Positions 24,001-26,773 of a stretch of 64,000 nt of DNA are shown piece after piece. This DNA is from Candidatus Obscuribacterales bacterium. GTDB taxonomy: Bacteria; Cyanobacteriota; Vampirovibrionia; Obscuribacterales; Obscuribacteraceae. The stretch lies in assembly GCA_019752635.1 (NCBI GenBank), contig JAIELX010000013.1, positions 62,001 through 126,000 on the forward strand, in the 5' to 3' direction. The position numbers were made by a program, and so were the translations under genes. The stretch's first letter is position 1. The number at the start of each line of letters is the position of its first letter. The notes beneath the pieces were generated by a model. It saw nothing but the letters and a program-made list of their open reading frames with translations, was not told the origin of the DNA and ran no database searches.

Positions 24001-24304
24001 CACCCAGCAAGACCTGTGCTGCCGCTATGAATTCTCCCGGTGTGAGCATCGCTCCGGCAAGAATGTCGCGGGTTTGCCCTCCGACATTGATGGCGACTGG
24101 TGAATGTCCGCCGTCGAAAAGGTGGTCCGATGAAATGGACCCCACAGTCGAAGTAAGGTCAAGATGACCAGGATCGGGTGGAGTTTGTGGTGTTGTTGGC
24201 GTACCGCCAGTGTCGCCCTCGTTCGCAAGTGCCGGTACGCTGCTCGTTGAGTAGAGCAACTGAAAAATTAGCGAGGATACCAGCCACCGTTTTACCTGCT
24301 TCAT
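1..24304 (-). CDS. Giant secreted beta-strand repeat protein (adhesin-like), partial at the left edge
   Basis: The minus-strand frame is open without a stop from the ATG at 24302-24304 to the left edge, giving at least 8,101 codons; the C-terminus lies outside. Residues 1-27 are a classical signal peptide (MKQVKRW, a hydrophobic core, then Ala-Leu-Ala before Asn28). A linker rich in Thr, Pro and Gly and a roughly 350-residue N-terminal region follow, including the segment LTPGEFIAAAQVLLGGAQTI. The rest is Gly/Asn/Ser/Thr-rich with recurrent short units such as GGTINFTSGRDILAQ, typical of secreted right-handed beta-helix proteins of the filamentous-haemagglutinin type. I did not recognise a two-partner-secretion (TPS) domain after the signal peptide, and any membrane anchor would be off-window. 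A promoter candidate lies about 100 bp upstream, and the GGGCGGG before the ATG is only a moderate ribosome site. A surface adhesin or matrix role is inferred. Confidence 0.9.
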   Translation of the reverse strand, partial: MKQVKRWLVSSLIFQLLYSTSSVPALANEGDTGGTPTTPQTPPDPGHLDLTSTVGSISSDHLFDGGHSPVAINVGGQTRDILAGAMLTPGEFIAAAQVLLGGAQTIQLGAAGNAIGGSFLLNDHSLNITNLVIPTGVTAIQDFGTAATLNLAGNLTNAGSIFAISTNAAVNSATISASNIFNQTGGLLTSVIPAGGLAGYNFTNLVSNLNLSLFASNNIINSGIISSAGNLSVVAGNTIMNSATLAGITPIMQAANNLNLQAMNIVNQGVLASQTANVNALTANLTNSGSIQAFMGNVAIASLSGNDLSIAGAGSITARDRLSVTTTETIKSLTGDIVDKANIKVDGGSLSAATIAFTSPEGLVDIDALSISGDTEVDAGAANISVATGNLNITKFDITGDPVIYLANGDFSYTGDVFTHGNIFMVSTPLGGININGGINTSVLTGNGAGGDVFLLAASTINVSGNIQTDGVNDKGGQVVALANNQGALSATAISLGHISTKGTVSGNVVIANTANNGGITTGSIDTSSADPSGRAGGVGLVAPGVITVGGSQLTNAAINTSGAGALTSGGIFISSGSNLTGASNAVNIGAAGNIASILTGSDASVILHARGDIRVGNVQHTTASAAAPGVGGVGIFPRVSSTFTGFPTVGDTANYNFTFTPQAAPTFTDGSTTWALVPGGFGTLVSGQKLNTSGSLTVSTNGDSRLIAPIVMPQITATGNVIGAIGASGSASSVVLVSHETLSLAKNTIAQTITTTGTAGIAGATNGDVVLVSGAGAGSSGIDIGNAAKIKGQSQILTGNALNTVASSAGSVVVINAIGSNFIRGDILANGTGSGNGGAVTLAAPFVPTAQGTLLTVGNVRTDSNPLLAIGGSGGNVGIYAGSDVSIGSVVTSGYGASEKSGYIIVAADNTEFTRATGPGIITADNLISAGLADAAGGDITLDSGSAATGTNGFSLGSLVSRSTTGTNVTSWANDTGAGRAGELLFTSNSLQWINSQGRIVMPIQRGVGAIRTLADVQLQSGSDILLDGVRDTSTSSFRVNLVGTTTLGDISTYNRGTGDAGWIVINPIAAGLSVGEVIASATNGTAGNVQIFGTGAGNISIGHVEASSSGADRQGAHVFLSTSGTTLSVSSVNVSGKAGARGGTVQLTSTGDLRVGSATADSDGKFGLTASGTTRGGNVYLQATGSIVNPAGTTFNIDASSSAGQGGNVVIAANGNDGSGTAVRLQNVDVSGVTGGRFWLASTDLAGTPGSTTLGSVTAQGTGSTAGGGAVTVQSLGDLNITGSISTENTAAVSTGRSGSVFLSSGGNLSNNAIVAHNIGNGSTSGNVVRVASGTITGTAPVTGAGQSGTFASFTGPATISSAANVDVILTPGMIQNYNPQGFTTVSITGGGQLRFDTGGDDLLIAPVISRSTISIGSSTRLNTVNAGSYALLARGDISTTGIDMTGTNSGGTVAVMSAAGSVNIAGINTLGGPSGGDVLLFAPAPTRTISIGSSASLGSINTSGTTQSGEIVGYSGGGMAFASQLRTISAGTAGNISLTANTGNLDFNGLGGQFSELFRNIYAVGGTGNGGTLDFVLGRSVTVSSRAGVNNNSTSFCCSIAPSFVTNSTSGRAGDINLNIVSGDQAFNPSAVNMPWIAASSNGTGGNINIAVGGNYSSNAPLYTDGRLAAGNVRIDVLGNVNGNFSSGVYSPSGAGSGGNVEINSRYGTIVFPWVYTNGQVTGGNVSISTPYRTIDLQSSYDLASIETTGLTISGNVSLIAGGDIRIASGIRTGSPRNGGDVSIFSEIGSLNIGSGGTGHLIDATGSAGGDGGAISLLIGEAFSDSPAVTRGIIGNGSFSTSSPQGNAGNITVDFRAGNLNPGSISLNATSNTGNGGNIVVAAGASATLNWSLNSSGVRGGDITITSPGSYSNTGTITANGYDGRAGNVTITAGSISQNQYIEARGVMVPPGTAQSEYFGGNITLTALTGSLSVTGFNTNGAAIDASARTRGGRIALTSYGDIVVSNINSSSQASAGDVSLAVTNSGNVRFASNTAINATGTSSNGGNVSITVNNPVADAGFIGVFSNTDPTGCCTVNTIDASSTSGVAGSISIAVSNGQLGYFGGVAGRNTNMTLNANSSTNSAGSISVTASSDIRTQWTMNASGATGGNITLNAGNALTNTANLTATGSVYRGGNVFAMSSGTLTLTPAIVNVSGSATSVGGNVSLTSQTANVAAGAINISAVRDAGTAYIFGRTGVTTSAQLNASSSAAVGGTVVIATAGPAAAIALTGVTNTINASGATRGGNVGIVSAGLSTFSSSVNANGTGAGSQGGNIFISQGALANLAVTASVTGTANGTSVLMSGGTINGSGVTAAGLFPNVTSTLTAGDIQAGSNYVITVTPGAAPTITNTTTANTYNLPAGSLTGFNSFNVNNLSFNGPAGNGSFAAPLVVNGSISANAVTGSGSTPVVMIASGNLTAGSINNANAAASSSGVLLGATGTLNITGGINTVSANGNSGSVFATGNVVAVTGLAGGPNAAASIDVSNASGTGTAGNAFVAARNTMTIGDWTGSTLNSGGQVTSYVTGAGRTAGNISLVATGQIKVSSVLAGGLSNANGASITVASPTSSIVGSFVNRSTSGATVASFSTYTDDTGTGGAGGIIVGGPLTFQAGSVVLADATSAAGATAALSLRLAAGSPPPAEIVSSNQGGASGAVTLTAANAASLNIGLIRTASPVGNGGNITIVNPGGSINLSGGVINSTAQGAAAKSGYIAMDALTNITGAGTDLNSSASGTAAAGNVVLFSKNGDVSIRSINTSGVTANGANVAVFGRYVAIGGETFAGSGVSINASSSGGTGGTVSLFPFSGSDTFVVGYGVTAPTPLNGTFGSIVASGATGGAVVIRDFSVASQLTITSGTKINVAAATGNGGSITLVSGNVLLQADTLAAQSGTVGNGGTIRITANRANINGSITLNGDLSTSSSAGTGGLISLDADQNITTRAVFNTSGTGAGTTTMVSEFAGINLQEYHTDSVSGLAGTVTLTAATDITLQQNSSANSTNGTGGTLVANAGRTISLVNALSANSVNGKGGSLTMIAAQDILTSGVISTNSTNGNGGTITGTASRDVLIGKHVTSTSTAGTGGTITFTGARTVTLAETGNVSSVNGNGGTINLTATTANLTTTGGILANSVAGKGGTVNLKATAGSVFSDNGISAISSTGNGGAVNITAGDAITATNYTGNGNLTTIDVSSGAANGGSVAMTALNAILVNSATGGKVHANGANGGSVSMTSTQSTISLTGPGAIKGDIQATGTGTDKVAGSITLSSFGLITADTLNVNGFNRASGGTISVTTSNANVNGITNLRASGWADVAGGGDLAVISNAGRITVNATAGLINLQEITADAVGIGIGIGSKGAVINLTASGNITVNNRFSARGLNAANAGSATVTTSGGNIAFNSAVDLYADITSSRGYGGFLNATATTGTVTTTGAISADGVGSNNFAGSLQISAGGNVSIASSLSARGLQGSVAGFATGGRIGLRSAGASVTLAPAATLDVSSAGASAGGVSLAAGGAGGINATSDVIAFGTGSGNLGGSVYAISTAGALRLGSVDARGNGGARGGAVVLNSFTNMEVGSNTSVQGVAASGQAGGGYVSINAGGGIAALAGGTLNLDSSSSAGRGGSITIGSNGTNGVASIATSSINTSGALAGGNLQIVSLDPAGSPGAVTTGAITATASADGGQGGSVSVAARGAVTISGAINTTNTSAVSTAGARSGSVFLSSGTSLTHTGLLAHNAGNGSQSGTAILVSSAAITGPAPVTAAGKTGTFANYTGPAAINVSSGIYVVTIRPDALVNYNPQGFSSIVVNGSASLQIDTNGDSNLIAPLLSRSTIDVRNGAVTNAATADAFSLASSGNITVNGFINASGTTTGGAINITSLSGSVGVNGFLNADGGTTGGTVSVFAPNSSITFSGFSPTQRSVSASATVNAGSIQLLSGTGITIPQQVDASSAGTAGNVSMSVTNGNIFFNGIGGIGTQRFINARGGTGDGGTINLLIGTSAQIGANGGVYATVGCCPPSPDYSFNSSSTSGNAGSIRVGVISGPIVSNSTSINLVATSSTGNGGRITVDVGGNFTHSAGWTFDSTGANGGNIGVYTGGEFNNGSGGLIADATGTTIANVAGNIVVTSSNGQIRTGYAYAEAPLFGGDILMVAPNGPITLTTGRYMPDDQYASLSARSDIQAGDVSFFAGGDVAIAAGIDVSSDRAAGNVLVRITTGNLVFNGMTQAAGFGPSRFINAIGDAGNGGNVDVLIGQSQVANIANYNPAGVYYSCAGCFGGERSINTSSNTGNAGQIKIQINAGLLGALGPNQNSLNLYSNSGNSRAGNITVSVGGDIRTSWLFSATGAAGGDVSITSGGDIVNTNSITVDAAPGRAGNVSILGDSVDLYSVSARGFLSGTDQTFGGNVSITSTVGGISLSNGIDATGAQRGGDITLTSASDITTWTLRTDSSGAGGNVNISIASGNLRLTSDNGILASGTNLGGGNVSINIAQTTEIPANNGYVGIFDPSAVSGAFNGNNPLIASTSSNANGGSISINIASGRVGYFGGVAGKGNFIRLDTGSTRNSAGAISMAVAGDVSNSWSINSTGIAGGNVLLSSGGSFANAGNIIADGGGTIFISSLNNLTVGGVFARGSANTPGSIGMIASTGSLSSGQIDVSGTVGGQVQMVAGTGINVNTSAVAVNASGSATGGTILMATLSPSANITFTTNNTLNADGNSGGGSIAVVSAGAIGNVIANARAFGGGAIGGGIYLSQAASTNLVATSSVTGPGGAGHIVLMSNGNVNGAAVQSIGANTGIFPNVASLAGASLFTQANVNAGDNYRFTVLPSAVPEIFNLSTSTSYVMPAGSLTGFTSFNVGNVSFVTASRSLLAPIVTGSGAGVSVNSASGAGTAPIAFVAGGTFSSAGTIGNANAASSAAAIFITARDSINIAGGINASSLAGNGAAASLLSAGNISASGASGGMVGSTVDLTAIAGNSGVLRALSGQALTIGNWTGTTLNSDGAIATYSTGATRTAGSVQLAAGSTLKVGNVLAGGVSNGNGAQVSVSTPGQAYAGSLSVRSTSSAGPASLLTFANDTGSGTARGILTGGTFTLAAGSVLMTDASIPGANNFSGAINIYLANGTGPTSVVTSNNSMNSGAVNISTATAGSLTVGSVQTTAPLGSGASVILSNASGGVTVTGNIRTTATTNGFSSGSIYLNAQTNINGIGGLFASATLDATPGNIMVVAKSGDVAISSVSTSGVNRAGGRILLMGNYVALTSETSAGSNISADASSVTGNGGAITILPFSGTQTFVTGYGGTTPTPLNGTFGLLKASGNNGGSVTIRDFSPFAALNVANAALIDVTGLVVGGSISLKSGTITVAAGTLNADGGTGAGGSISLLGHRGNFNSTVNVAGALQASSGSITGGTIAVDATQAVFVNSATISSPGGVGSIVLSSERSTVTSTQVSANSTTGNAGTITMNAGTNVISNMASASSISGKAGTITMNAGTDVIANMTSATSVSGIGGTINLVAARDVTTTGLTTVDSNSNNGGIINMTAQRTVNVQGAVSSGSVSKNGGTINLNARDILTSAQVSANSTSGKGGTINMVASNDVTTNANVFSRSVQGDGGAINITASRIVNLNQLVSVSTTDGTAGTITVTATNNTLNSSGGLTSDSVNGRGGTIQLTATNNVINVTAGASAISQNAQGGVVRMTAAGNVNASGYTANGNNTTIDVASANAKGGDVILTSNTANVIIQSPTGGLISANGANGGSVTITANTGLITLNGPGVEGRIQATGKGTDNAAGSITLSSSGLITADTLTVDGFDRASGGSITVTSTAANVNGIKFMRASGWANVAGAGDFVSISNGGRVTVNSTTGFIQVQEITADAVGIGIGIGSKGAVINLSAAGNITIDNKLSARGLNAANAGSVTITSTTGNINFNSAVDIFADSSASRGYGGFLNATATAGAVNTTGAINADGVGLNNFGGSVQLTAGTNVNVTSSISARGLQGASTGYATGGRIGLRSVAGAVVLAPAATLNVSSNGAAAGGVSLSSSGAGGINVASDILAFGSGTNNLGGSVFAISTAGPLTLGSIDARGLSGGIGGSVVLTSQGQLTAGSLTSVQGISAAGDAGGGAVTVTSSSAIVPTAGSQLNINTSSTNGKGGAVTVLSNGNNGATSMTLGNITTTGSTGGGTVQIISLDAGERPVTVGAVTTQASGATAIGGSVAIATLGALTVSAMIDTTNTNAAAMAPARSGSVFLSSGISLSHSGITAYNAGNGSASGSAILVSAGSIAGPAPITAAGRSRSEANFTGPANINVSSGIYTVTIRPDAAISNYNPKGFGSVNVTGTAVLNFDTGGDSFLVAPLLSRSTIDITSGTVTNGVTADAFSMAASGNITVRQNITASGTTSGGTINLTSLTGSVNVGVCCTGSFGFLAANGGVTGGNINIVTPSGSIGFNGGSSSGDNLSATATSQAGNIQLLSGTGITFTRQINASSAGTAGNVNLTVTSGNIFFNGIGGPAGGVQRFIDARGGTGTGGNINVLIGTSVPNAGNAGVYVSVPCCPSNPEYSFNASSTNGNAGIIKVSTISGPVSGSQGINLIAQSTNANGGNITLDIGGDFNANWTMDSTGINGGNISIYAGGQFNNNNSGVIADGTGGGLTNKAGNVSVTSATGQIRMGYAAAEGNLFGGDIFMQAPNGPVTFTTGRNTPDGSSLSVAARGAIVAGDVAIFAGGNVTVSTGIDVSSDRAAGNASIRITTGNLIFNGQGYNARDNQYRFINAIGVAGNGGNVDVLIGQSQVDVITNYNPAGIYYNCAGCFFGERSINTGSTTGNAGSINIQINAGPLGAFAGVNANSLSLLSGSGNSNAGNINMYVGGEVRTNWYIAANGANGGDITLGSGDVFNNTSDIQANASILHAGKVAITADSIVLNNVEARSTGTSGFGGTVRMTSTVGSTSFYNINTDAPYQGGDVFLNSAGDVRIDGRINTSSTGAGGNVAIAIANGNLRVNSNNDNGPIYTVGNQISGGNIAISIAQTATVAANNGYLGIFDLAAVSGAFNGSNPAFDSSSTSGNAGSISINIAAGDLGYFGSNPAKSNTLRLVAGSSFNNAGGISLSTGGNAAINWQFAASGARGGNINLSSAGYFTNNAGNSLIQANGSAGNGGFVFANAGGNLSLGTVQVTSSSNTALITPVAGSIFLQSTGGSVNTANLLANGTNQAAGGQVTILANTGFNLTSVCCSTAIDASSQTQTGGTILIGVTGAGAGVSVAGSSLQLTANGPTGGGTIGVVANGAILNITATANGTGGGSLGGGVFVSQGAATNLVVTAQATGVGGNGQVVLMSNGQINGLSTVSTDAYTGRFPLVSTLGTLFAQGHVVAGNNYRVTAGSLALPTITDLTTSQTYTLPAGSLTGFTSFSGASLTFVSGSRRLVAPIITGAGADITLGSATGSGTSPVALFAGGNLSITGSIINNAAAQTAAILLGAAGNATISGGLNTVSSASSSGDVSALVGGLLSVTGNASGTPNATIDTSAVSGSGGAVRLASGGALTIGQWAGQTLLSDGLVSTHVTGAGRTAGQVVLSSGADLKVGAVWAGGLSNGSGNQISIATPGNATVGSLVSRSTTGATTASFATYANDTGTGASKGIITGGMFTLLGGSVILADATYAGSSGQTFTSAIKLNLASGSLAPSMIVTNNLSAGAGAVSISTSSAGGLTVGQIRAVSSNDDSGSVSLSNSGGGITIADQILTTATGVASNSAGNIFVNSLGSVSTGTNRLNASATSSALAGTIAVQSKNADVQINSANVSAVSGTGGRILIGGKYVNVSGETAAGSGISLDASSINNTGGSLEVYPFSGTDSFVIQYGGTPPVPANGMFGTIVASGNRGGSITVRDFSPFATMSVPNPAAINVAASATFGGNITLKSGTVTIAAGTLTADGVANTGGSINIQGHRGNFASTVTINGTLSATSTSSTSGTIVVDASQAVFVNNATIASAAGGGSITISSERANVTTNFLTSDSVTAQAGTITVSAGLDVVSQNTVSANATNARGGTINFTSGRDILAQQTVRSNSSTNFGGTINFT
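663..8309 (-). repeat. Super-repeat of the giant protein, third copy from the N-terminus
   Basis: Landmark blocks recur in the same order about 7.6 kb from their counterparts in the neighbouring copy. A block at about 384-662 matches about 8038-8309, sharing an accgcggtg core and a gggctgaaatc core near its end. A second block at about 1327-1400 matches about 8951-9026. A segment with a CxxC pair at about 3788-3799 matches 11369-11380, and an NYNPxG-type segment at about 5220 matches about 12790. The boundaries are set by these landmarks and are approximate. The copy encodes about 2,550 residues, itself made of many shorter beta-strand repeats. Confidence 0.7.
8310..15734 (-). repeat. Super-repeat of the giant protein, second copy from the N-terminus
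   Basis: This copy carries the same ordered landmarks as the adjacent ones: a junction block ending near 8309 and again near 15734, a block at about 8951-9026 matching about 16380-16450, and an NYNPxG segment near 12790 matching one near 20150. It is about 7.4 kb (about 2,475 residues). The divergence between copies is moderate, so this is an old duplication and not an assembly artefact. Boundaries are approximate. Confidence 0.7.
15735..23100 (-). repeat. Super-repeat region nearest the N-terminus, shortened
   Basis: The landmarks near 16390, 17070, 19502 (vicinal Cys pair) and 20150 match those of the two copies to the left. A further copy of the 1327-type block occurs near 21380-21445. 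The interval between the 20150 and 21395 landmarks is only about 1.2 kb, against about 3.6-3.7 kb in the other copies, so the N-terminal copy appears to lack about 2.4 kb. The right boundary, where the unique N-terminal region begins, is approximate. Confidence 0.5.
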
Positions 24305-24404
24305 CAGCCCGCCCGAGGAATCAACGACCGATGCCGAGGTCGTCCGGTTTGAGAACAGTTTGCTAACAGCAGCCTCCCGCTGCCCTTTGCGCCCACCTGA
24401 AAAA

Positions 24405-24434
24405 AGTATAAGGTCTGAGGCGCGGGGCGGTCAA
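24405..24434 (-). promoter_or_regulatory. Sigma70-like promoter for the giant repeat-protein gene
   Basis: On the minus strand a TTGACC box (24429-24434) is separated by 18 bp from TATACT (24405-24410). Transcription would start near 24397, giving a leader of about 90 nt before the ATG at 24304. Both hexamers match the consensus at five of six positions. The rest of the 24305-24760 interval holds no gene I can support. Confidence 0.6.
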
Positions 24435-24760
24435 TGTCGCGCTCCAGCTTGGAAAGTGCCAAGTAAGTGGACTGATCGCTTCAGAGCAAGGCGCTGTGTA
24501 AGCCTGGTGTCTTCGTGCGAAAACTGCCGTTTTTCGAAATCGGTCGAATGACGGATACAAGACCGGAAGCACTGACACTACAAGCCATCACGGGGGCGAG
24601 TGCCGGCAGAGGACGAGTGTATCTATGCGCGCTTGTAGTAGGGGCGTTTTTCGGGCGCAAAGAGATGGCAATCAGACATGCTAATACTATCCCGTTGTCA
24701 GTGAGTGTGTTACAGAGCGCGAGATTTGACATGATTTGGTAATCCAATCGGAGCGCCGTC

Positions 24761-24880
24761 ATGTTCAATACATTGGGAAACACGGAGCAAGTTTCTGACC
24801 AGGTGCCTCTCTATCGTTTTGCGGCGTGGTTCAGCGCCATTCTCGCTGCAGGGCTTGGTGTCGCAATGGAGCTACTTTAG
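24761..24880 (+). CDS. Candidate 39-residue single-span membrane peptide
   Basis: ATG at 24761 follows a GGAG at about 24750 with suitable spacing. The frame encodes 39 residues: a polar start (MFNTLGNTEQVSDQVPLYR), then a hydrophobic stretch from about residue 20 to 39 rich in Ala, Leu, Gly, Phe and Ile that could span a membrane, ending at TAG. The gene lies divergent to the giant repeat-protein gene, about 460 bp away, and is followed 14 bp later by a perfect 15-bp inverted repeat. I recognise no family. The composition and ribosome site argue for a real small ORF, but its shortness allows chance. Confidence 0.35.
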   Translation: MFNTLGNTEQVSDQVPLYRFAAWFSAILAAGLGVAMELL

Positions 24881-24894
24881 GCGATTGCGCTGTT

Positions 24895-24932
24895 CCGGAC
24901 CGGAGCGCGCTACTTATCGCGCTCCGGTCCGG
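24895..24932. repeat. Perfect 15-bp inverted repeat, hairpin without a T-run
   Basis: The arms CCGGACCGGAGCGCG (24895-24909) and CGCGCTCCGGTCCGG (24918-24932) are exact complements around an 8-nt loop. Neither strand has a following run of T, so a classical intrinsic terminator is unlikely. It could be a transcript-end stabiliser for the 39-codon ORF, a protein-binding palindrome, or a dispersed extragenic palindrome. Confidence 0.7.
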
Positions 24933-24993
24933 CTCGAAGCGCATCGCTGTCGCTGCTGAACCACGCACCGCGAAAGTGATTCGATCCGCTCGA

Positions 24994-25519
24994 TCACTCG
25001 GGACTATTAGTGGGCGCGCCGTAGCCTTTCAACAATTTCAAATTGGGCCGCGAGGGTTGATACACCCATCGGAGAAGGACTTTTCGCAGGTCTTCGGGAT
25101 CGAATGGCTTGATGAGGTAATCGTTCATTCCGGCTTCATCACAGGCTTGTCGAAACTCAGCTGAAATAGTGAGCGCAGTTAGCGGCACTGCAGCTAAGGT
25201 CTTCTCTCGCTGTTCGCGTGCTCGTATTTGTCGGGCGCATCCGAGCCCGTCCATGGCTGGCAGCCGGATATCCATGAGTAAGGCGGCATACATGCCCGTG
25301 TCGAAAGCTACGACTGCATCTTCTCCGCAGGAGACAACGTCAAGTTCGGCAGCAATCTGTTTCTAAGCAAGTTCTTCGCCCAGCGCGTAGCAAGCGAGGG
25401 ACATTTCTTTCAGACCTATACCTTCGAGCTTCCTTCCCCCCGGGTGGATGCGGCTGGTCCATCGACTCGTGATAGCGAAAAGGTAACCAGGTTTGTTAAT
25501 ACGAAAATTCTCTGCTGCG
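24994..25519 (-). pseudogene. Decayed hybrid histidine kinase remnant with a receiver domain
   Basis: The 3' part encodes the second half of a response-regulator receiver: DVVSCGEDAV, then LLMDIRLPAMDG with the phospho-acceptor Asp, and a YLIKPFDPEDLRKVL end with the conserved Lys-Pro. An in-frame TAG (25363-25365) interrupts the frame immediately before KQIAAELDVV. Upstream in the same frame, INKPGYLFAIT and then GIGLKEMSLACYALGEEL loosely resemble the H-box region of a HisKA domain (typically NKSEFLATISHE...GIIGLxEMLL). This suggests internal deletion of the ATPase domain and receiver start. The receiver lacks its N-terminal acidic pocket, so it should not work. There is no plausible start codon outside the neighbouring regulator gene. 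Confidence 0.6.
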
Positions 25520-26242
25520 TCAGGTGTCCGTTCGTTTTGCTTCACTCGAGGGAAGAGTGATTCTGCCGGTGGCGCCCTCGGGAAATCCATTGAGAATGTT
25601 CTCTCTGATTGCTTTCACGCAAGCTTGAGTTCTGTCTGCACAATCAAGTTTGGACAAGACATGTTTTACGTGAGCCTTAACAGTGTCGACGGTAATCACC
25701 AATTGATCCGAAATTTGTTTGTTCGATAGACCCTCCACCATTAGCATCAGTACTTCTTTCTCTCGACCTGAAAGTGCAAAATCTTGTCGCGGCTTGGTTG
25801 TCGTGCTGATTACCGAGTCGCTTCTGAATTTATTCAATAACGTTCGTGTCATTAACGGATCGAGCCACTGTTTGCCTTCCAGAACAGTTTCAATCGCCAG
25901 ACGCAATTCGTCCGCAGTCACAAGTTTGTTGCAAAAACCGTCAGCGCCGGCGCCGAATGCTGCAAAAAATGAGTTCTCATCGCTCGAGCTGCTCAGTACG
26001 ATTACCTTCGCCAGAGGAAAGCTCGCCTTGATTCTCTTTGTAGCTTCGATACCGTTCATTCCCGGCATCTCAATATCCATTAATACGACTACTGATTGAG
26101 GTTGCATACCCCCGAGAAGATCCAATGCCTTGCTTGCGTCCGAAGCGTCACCGATTAGTTCCATTCCCAGGTTTTGAACAATCGTTGAAACGCCCAGTCG
26201 AACGACCGGATGATCGTCAACAATTAGAATTTTCGATGCCAT
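25520..26242 (-). CDS. NarL/FixJ-family response regulator
   Basis: This 240-residue two-domain regulator has an N-terminal receiver (residues about 4-122) with the acidic pair Asp9-Asp10 in ILIVDDH and the phospho-acceptor Asp56 in LMDIEMPG. A C-terminal LuxR-type helix-turn-helix includes LSGREKEVLMLMVEGLSNKQ and a recognition helix around VDTVKAHVKHVLSKL. It is expected to bind DNA once phosphorylated by a partner kinase; none is adjacent as an intact gene, since the neighbouring hybrid kinase is decayed. The frame extends upstream to 26395, but the ATG at 26242 directly precedes the receiver and follows a GGGGT, so it is chosen. The C-terminal tail after the HTH is short and polar. Confidence 0.9.
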   Translation of the reverse strand: MASKILIVDDHPVVRLGVSTIVQNLGMELIGDASDASKALDLLGGMQPQSVVVLMDIEMPGMNGIEATKRIKASFPLAKVIVLSSSSDENSFFAAFGAGADGFCNKLVTADELRLAIETVLEGKQWLDPLMTRTLLNKFRSDSVISTTTKPRQDFALSGREKEVLMLMVEGLSNKQISDQLVITVDTVKAHVKHVLSKLDCADRTQACVKAIRENILNGFPEGATGRITLPSSEAKRTDT

Positions 26243-26360
26243 GGATACCCCGCACGTGCTGAGCGGACGAGCTGAGGGCGAATGGTTTCGGCTCCTCGTT
26301 TCCATGATGTCATTTGACCGCGAAATGCGGGGGATTTCCAACGGGAAAACTGGTGCCACC

Positions 26361-26393
26361 ACTATAAGTTCTACGGTTACCCTGACTGGTAAC
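26361..26393 (-). promoter_or_regulatory. Putative promoter and operator of the LuxR-type regulator gene
   Basis: On the minus strand a TATAGT hexamer (26361-26366) could be a -10 box. Just upstream of it sits a perfect inverted repeat, GTTACC (26376-26381), six bases, GGTAAC (26388-26393), which would overlap the -35 region. No good -35 hexamer is visible, as expected for an activator-dependent or autoregulated promoter. The rest of 26400-26770 shows no gene I can support. Confidence 0.35.
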
Positions 26394-26773
26394 ATCGTCA
26401 GTTGATGTCGAATGAGCAGGTAGGACCGGCGGATCGGCTCCGGCGGGGTTGCCTGGCGGCCGTTAACTAAACGCGCTCCTGACGGTCTTAACCAAAACGC
26501 CCGCAGAGGGTGCTCCGGCGTACATCCCGATGGTGCCTGGCACTTCTCAGCTTAGTGTCAAATATGGTGGCATGTAGTTTCTGCTCCATGTAAGTTGCGC
26601 GCGCGTTGTTTGCTCGTAGCCGAAGATTGTCCACCGACTGTTCGGCCGGGCCAAGAGTCGTTTGTATCCGCTCTCGCCTGTGCCGGGAAAATTAGGAATA
26701 CCGGTTCGAATTTTTGCCCGAAATATTATCCGACATTTAAAAGTGCTGAAAAGTATCTCATCCCTATATAGCA

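Noticed and set aside
1..24304. CRISPR array or satellite DNA as explanation of the periodic sequence
   Set aside because: The repeats are diverged, of variable length and stay in one reading frame with codon-type differences; there are no identical repeats with unique spacers.
24360..24783. Four overlapping 60-100 codon frames between the giant gene and the 39-codon ORF
   Set aside because: They overlap on both strands, have no family resemblance, and one covers the promoter of the giant gene.
26695..26720. GGTTCGAAT resembling a tRNA T-loop
   Set aside because: No pairing T-stem, acceptor stem or anticodon arm surrounds it.
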